Origin: an uncultured Collinsella sp. | Lineage (GTDB): Bacteria; Actinomycetota; Coriobacteriia; Coriobacteriales; Coriobacteriaceae | Length of the DNA stretch: 14,634 nucleotides | Reading direction: 5' to 3' | NCBI GenBank assembly: GCA_902475475.1 | Contig: CABRZY010000028.1 | Span: 1 to 14,634 of the forward strand | Part shown: piece after piece, positions 12,757 to 14,634 of the stretch | How positions within the stretch are numbered: position 1 is the stretch's first letter | How the letters are laid out: each line of letters begins with the position of its first letter | The notes under the pieces: model-generated | Database searches by the model: none | The model's input: only the letters and a program-made list of their open reading frames with translations | What the model was told of the DNA's origin: nothing | Program-made: the position numbers and the translations under genes

Positions 12757-14328
12757 CTAGCCGAGCTTCCTCAGATAATGGAAGTCGCTCGCGTCATCGC
12801 CGGTGAACGCCCCGTGCAGCTCGTCGATAATGTCGGCGGTAGAAGTCATCTGCTGGTACATGTCGGCGCTTGTGACCCAGACGTTGCCGTTCTTTACAGC
12901 TTTGAACTGCGACAATAGCGCGTTTTTGCCTACGAAGTCTTTCAAGGTGGCAACCGATTCGTCGATGGTGCCGTTGTAGACGATGATGTCGGCATCCTTC
13001 GCCGTCGCGTAGAAGCGCTCCATTTCGAGCGTTACTGACGAACCTGACGTCGACGCCGTCTGCGCGTTATCGAGTGCGTAGCTGCCGCCTGCAAGCTCGA
13101 TCATCTGCGCCACGTAGTCGCCCGCCCGCCGCGTGACGGCGGCCCCGTTCGAGTTAATGTAGAAATACGCCACGGTTTTACCTGACGACGCGAGCCCCGA
13201 CGTTTGCTCGACGCGGGCCTTCTGCTCGTTGAACAGGTGCGCGGCCTCGTCTTCCTTGTCGAACAGGACGCCGAAAAGCTTAATCCACTCGAGGCGCCCG
13301 AGTGCTTCGGGCTCGCTCGACGACTGTTCGGTGAGCACGACGAGCCCGAGCTTCTGCAGCTTTTCCTTCACATCGGGCGTGTGGTTGATCATGGTGTTCT
13401 CGATGGCGAGCGTGCAGCCCGAGGCCGATATTCGCTCGTAGTCGGGCGCGCTGTACTTGCCGCCGTAGGCGATCGCCCCACTTTCGAGCGCGCTTTTGAA
13501 GCCCGCGACCGAGCAATCGTCGGCCTTCGTGCCCGACATGAGGATATTGTCGTTCGCATCGAGCGCGTCGACCAGGCACATCGTCGCCGACGACACGAGG
13601 TACACCTTGTCGGCGGGGCGCCTTATGACCGCGATGTCGGAGCTCAACCCATCAGGTACCTTCGCATCTTGCGGCACCACGAGGAAGCGCTCCCCGTTCG
13701 AAATGCAGATAAGCCGCAGGCCGCCTTCGAACTCGTCGACAGTGAAGTGCTCGGCGTATTCAAGCTGAAGCGTCCCCGTCGGCTTCCAGCCGCAGCCCAA
13801 ATCGGCGTTGTGGAAGTCGGCCGCGGCGCTTGAAGCCGTTCCCGCAGGGGAGCCGCTGCTTGCTTCGTCGCCCGATTTCTCCTTCATGGTGGATGAGTCG
13901 AAGTAGAGCGTGTAGTCGATGGTGTGCGGCTTCGACATGGCGACGGTCTCGGCCGACACGGCGATGTCCTCGTCGAGCGTGACGGGTATCTCGAACGTGG
14001 AGTTGCCGCCGTCGTTTACGGGCGCGTAGTCCACGCCGTTGACGGTCATTTTGTCGTAGTTCGAACTCGACCAGGTGATGGTTGCGGTGTAGGTGTCGCC
14101 ATCCTTCACAATTGTGGTTGGTGAGGCGATGCTTGCGCGCCCTGACCCGCCGGAAAGCGAGACGCTCACAGTGTATTCCTGAGAGCCTGCCGTGCCACCG
14201 GTCGCGTCCGGGCTCGCACTGCACCCCGCGAAGGGAAGCGCGAGCAGGGCGACGAGAACGCAGGCGATCGCGCGCGCCGCGATGCTGCGGCGCTTCCTGT
14301 TTTCCCCCTTGGGAAGAATCGACCGCAT
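12757..14328 (-). CDS. ABC importer substrate-binding lipoprotein with N-terminal NEAT-like domain
   Basis: The 523-residue protein begins with a basic N-terminus and a hydrophobic stretch ending in a lipobox, LALPFAGC, so Cys36 should be lipidated and the protein anchored outside the membrane. Residues 51-144 form a beta-rich domain (VKDGDTYTATITWSSSNYDKM, NGVDYAPV, STFEIPV) resembling NEAT or related iron-surface domains. A Ser/Ala/Gly-rich linker (about 152-170) leads to a TroA/FecB-like binding fold (172-515; IAVIRRPADKVYLVSSATMCLVDAL, GRLEWIKLFGVLF, VWVTSADMYQQM). It is unusually long for the family because of the extra domain. The start lies 4 nt after the upstream stop and has only a weak ribosome binding site, pointing to coupling. 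The likely ligand is heme, an iron chelate or a corrinoid, not decidable from sequence. Confidence 0.88.
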   Translation of the reverse strand: MRSILPKGENRKRRSIAARAIACVLVALLALPFAGCSASPDATGGTAGSQEYTVSVSLSGGSGRASIASPTTIVKDGDTYTATITWSSSNYDKMTVNGVDYAPVNDGGNSTFEIPVTLDEDIAVSAETVAMSKPHTIDYTLYFDSSTMKEKSGDEASSGSPAGTASSAAADFHNADLGCGWKPTGTLQLEYAEHFTVDEFEGGLRLICISNGERFLVVPQDAKVPDGLSSDIAVIRRPADKVYLVSSATMCLVDALDANDNILMSGTKADDCSVAGFKSALESGAIAYGGKYSAPDYERISASGCTLAIENTMINHTPDVKEKLQKLGLVVLTEQSSSEPEALGRLEWIKLFGVLFDKEDEAAHLFNEQKARVEQTSGLASSGKTVAYFYINSNGAAVTRRAGDYVAQMIELAGGSYALDNAQTASTSGSSVTLEMERFYATAKDADIIVYNGTIDESVATLKDFVGKNALLSQFKAVKNGNVWVTSADMYQQMTSTADIIDELHGAFTGDDASDFHYLRKLG

Positions 14329-14332
14329 GGCG

Positions 14333-14634
14333 TTACTTCAGTGCGTCGGCGCGCAGATCGACGCCGGCGGATTCGAATACGAGCGTGCGGTCGTACCACC
14401 GCTCCCTTTTAATGCTCCACGCGGCGCAGGCGGTGTCCTCGTCGAGCGCATCAACGGGCACGTCGTAGGTGTACTTACCTTCCGCGTTTTCCACATAGGG
14501 GATGAAGTCGGCCTCGCTCGCGGCAGCAGCCTCGTCGCCCGTGCCCATGAAGAGCTTGCCGTAGCCCGTGCCGGAAAGTGTCATCACGCAGTGCATGGAG
14601 CCGTTTTCCACGATGAGCTGGGCGTCCACAATCC
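14333..14634 (-). CDS. 3' end of a gene with a NEAT-like/Ig-like domain (5' part outside the window)
   Basis: The frame is open from the window edge to TAA at 14333-14335, giving about 100 C-terminal residues; the real start lies beyond 14634. The visible part is one beta-rich domain (IVENGSMHCVMTLSGTGYGKLFMGTG, FIPYVENAEGKYTYDVPVDALDED, WSIKRERWYDRTLVFES). Its overall pattern matches the N-terminal domain of the neighbouring binding lipoprotein: a strand with T-L or T-I-T-W, an aromatic loop, and an IPV/VPV strand before LDED. It is probably a cell-surface or lipid-anchored protein that hands ligand to the importer. The 4-nt gap to the binding-protein gene indicates one operon. The GTG at 14629 is inside the frame and not a supported start. 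Confidence 0.75.
   Translation of the reverse strand, partial: IVDAQLIVENGSMHCVMTLSGTGYGKLFMGTGDEAAAASEADFIPYVENAEGKYTYDVPVDALDEDTACAAWSIKRERWYDRTLVFESAGVDLRADALK

Noticed and set aside
1..14634. CRISPR array, transposase, integrase, rRNA or toxin-antitoxin genes
   Set aside because: No regularly spaced repeats, no recognisable mobile-element enzymes and no rRNA sequence were found; the only repeats are the palindromes, the tRNA pair and the kinase paralogues.

Overview
The window looks like a chromosomal segment of a high-GC anaerobic actinomycete of the class Coriobacteriia, probably Collinsella-like. That is an inference from protein style, GC-rich codon use and gene content; no database search was possible. 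It has two halves with opposite orientation.

Plus-strand half (1-8595). A GC-rich nested palindrome (10-137) precedes ptsH (HPr). HPr is followed by a terminator-like hairpin, then ptsI (enzyme I), then two tandem PfkB-family sugar-phosphate kinases of the 1-phosphofructokinase/tagatose-6-phosphate kinase type. Together these form the general phosphotransfer core (PEP to EI to HPr) plus kinases for the sugar phosphates that PTS uptake delivers. No EII permease is in the window. Next come a CCA-adding tRNA nucleotidyltransferase, two identical tRNA-Glu(CTC) genes with a strong terminator, a flippase-like polytopic membrane protein, and a TetR-family regulator with an inverted repeat just upstream.

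Minus-strand half (8784-14634). A radical SAM protein with extra C-terminal cysteines is convergent with the TetR gene. It is flanked on both sides by copies of a short repeat. Beyond it lies an iron/heme/corrinoid-type ABC importer operon, transcribed toward lower coordinates: a 5'-truncated gene ending in a NEAT-like or Ig-like domain, a lipoprotein binding protein with a similar N-terminal domain, a FecCD-type permease, and an ATPase with an extra C-terminal Rossmann-like domain.

The most unusual point is the permease-ATPase junction. An ATG abuts the permease stop but is in the wrong frame for the ATPase. The ATPase frame has no ATG, GTG or TTG upstream of its Walker A region. A 96-bp near-perfect palindrome sits exactly in this gap and shares 18 nt with the palindrome at the left end of the window. 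This suggests a dispersed palindromic element that has disturbed, or become part of, the start of the ATPase gene.

Other points worth checking are an 8-bp sequence that can mask the ptsH ribosome binding site, shared CAGD motifs in both PfkB kinases (with an Asn-to-Asp change in the first), and the repeat flanking the radical SAM gene. No CRISPR array, rRNA, transposase or phage gene was seen.
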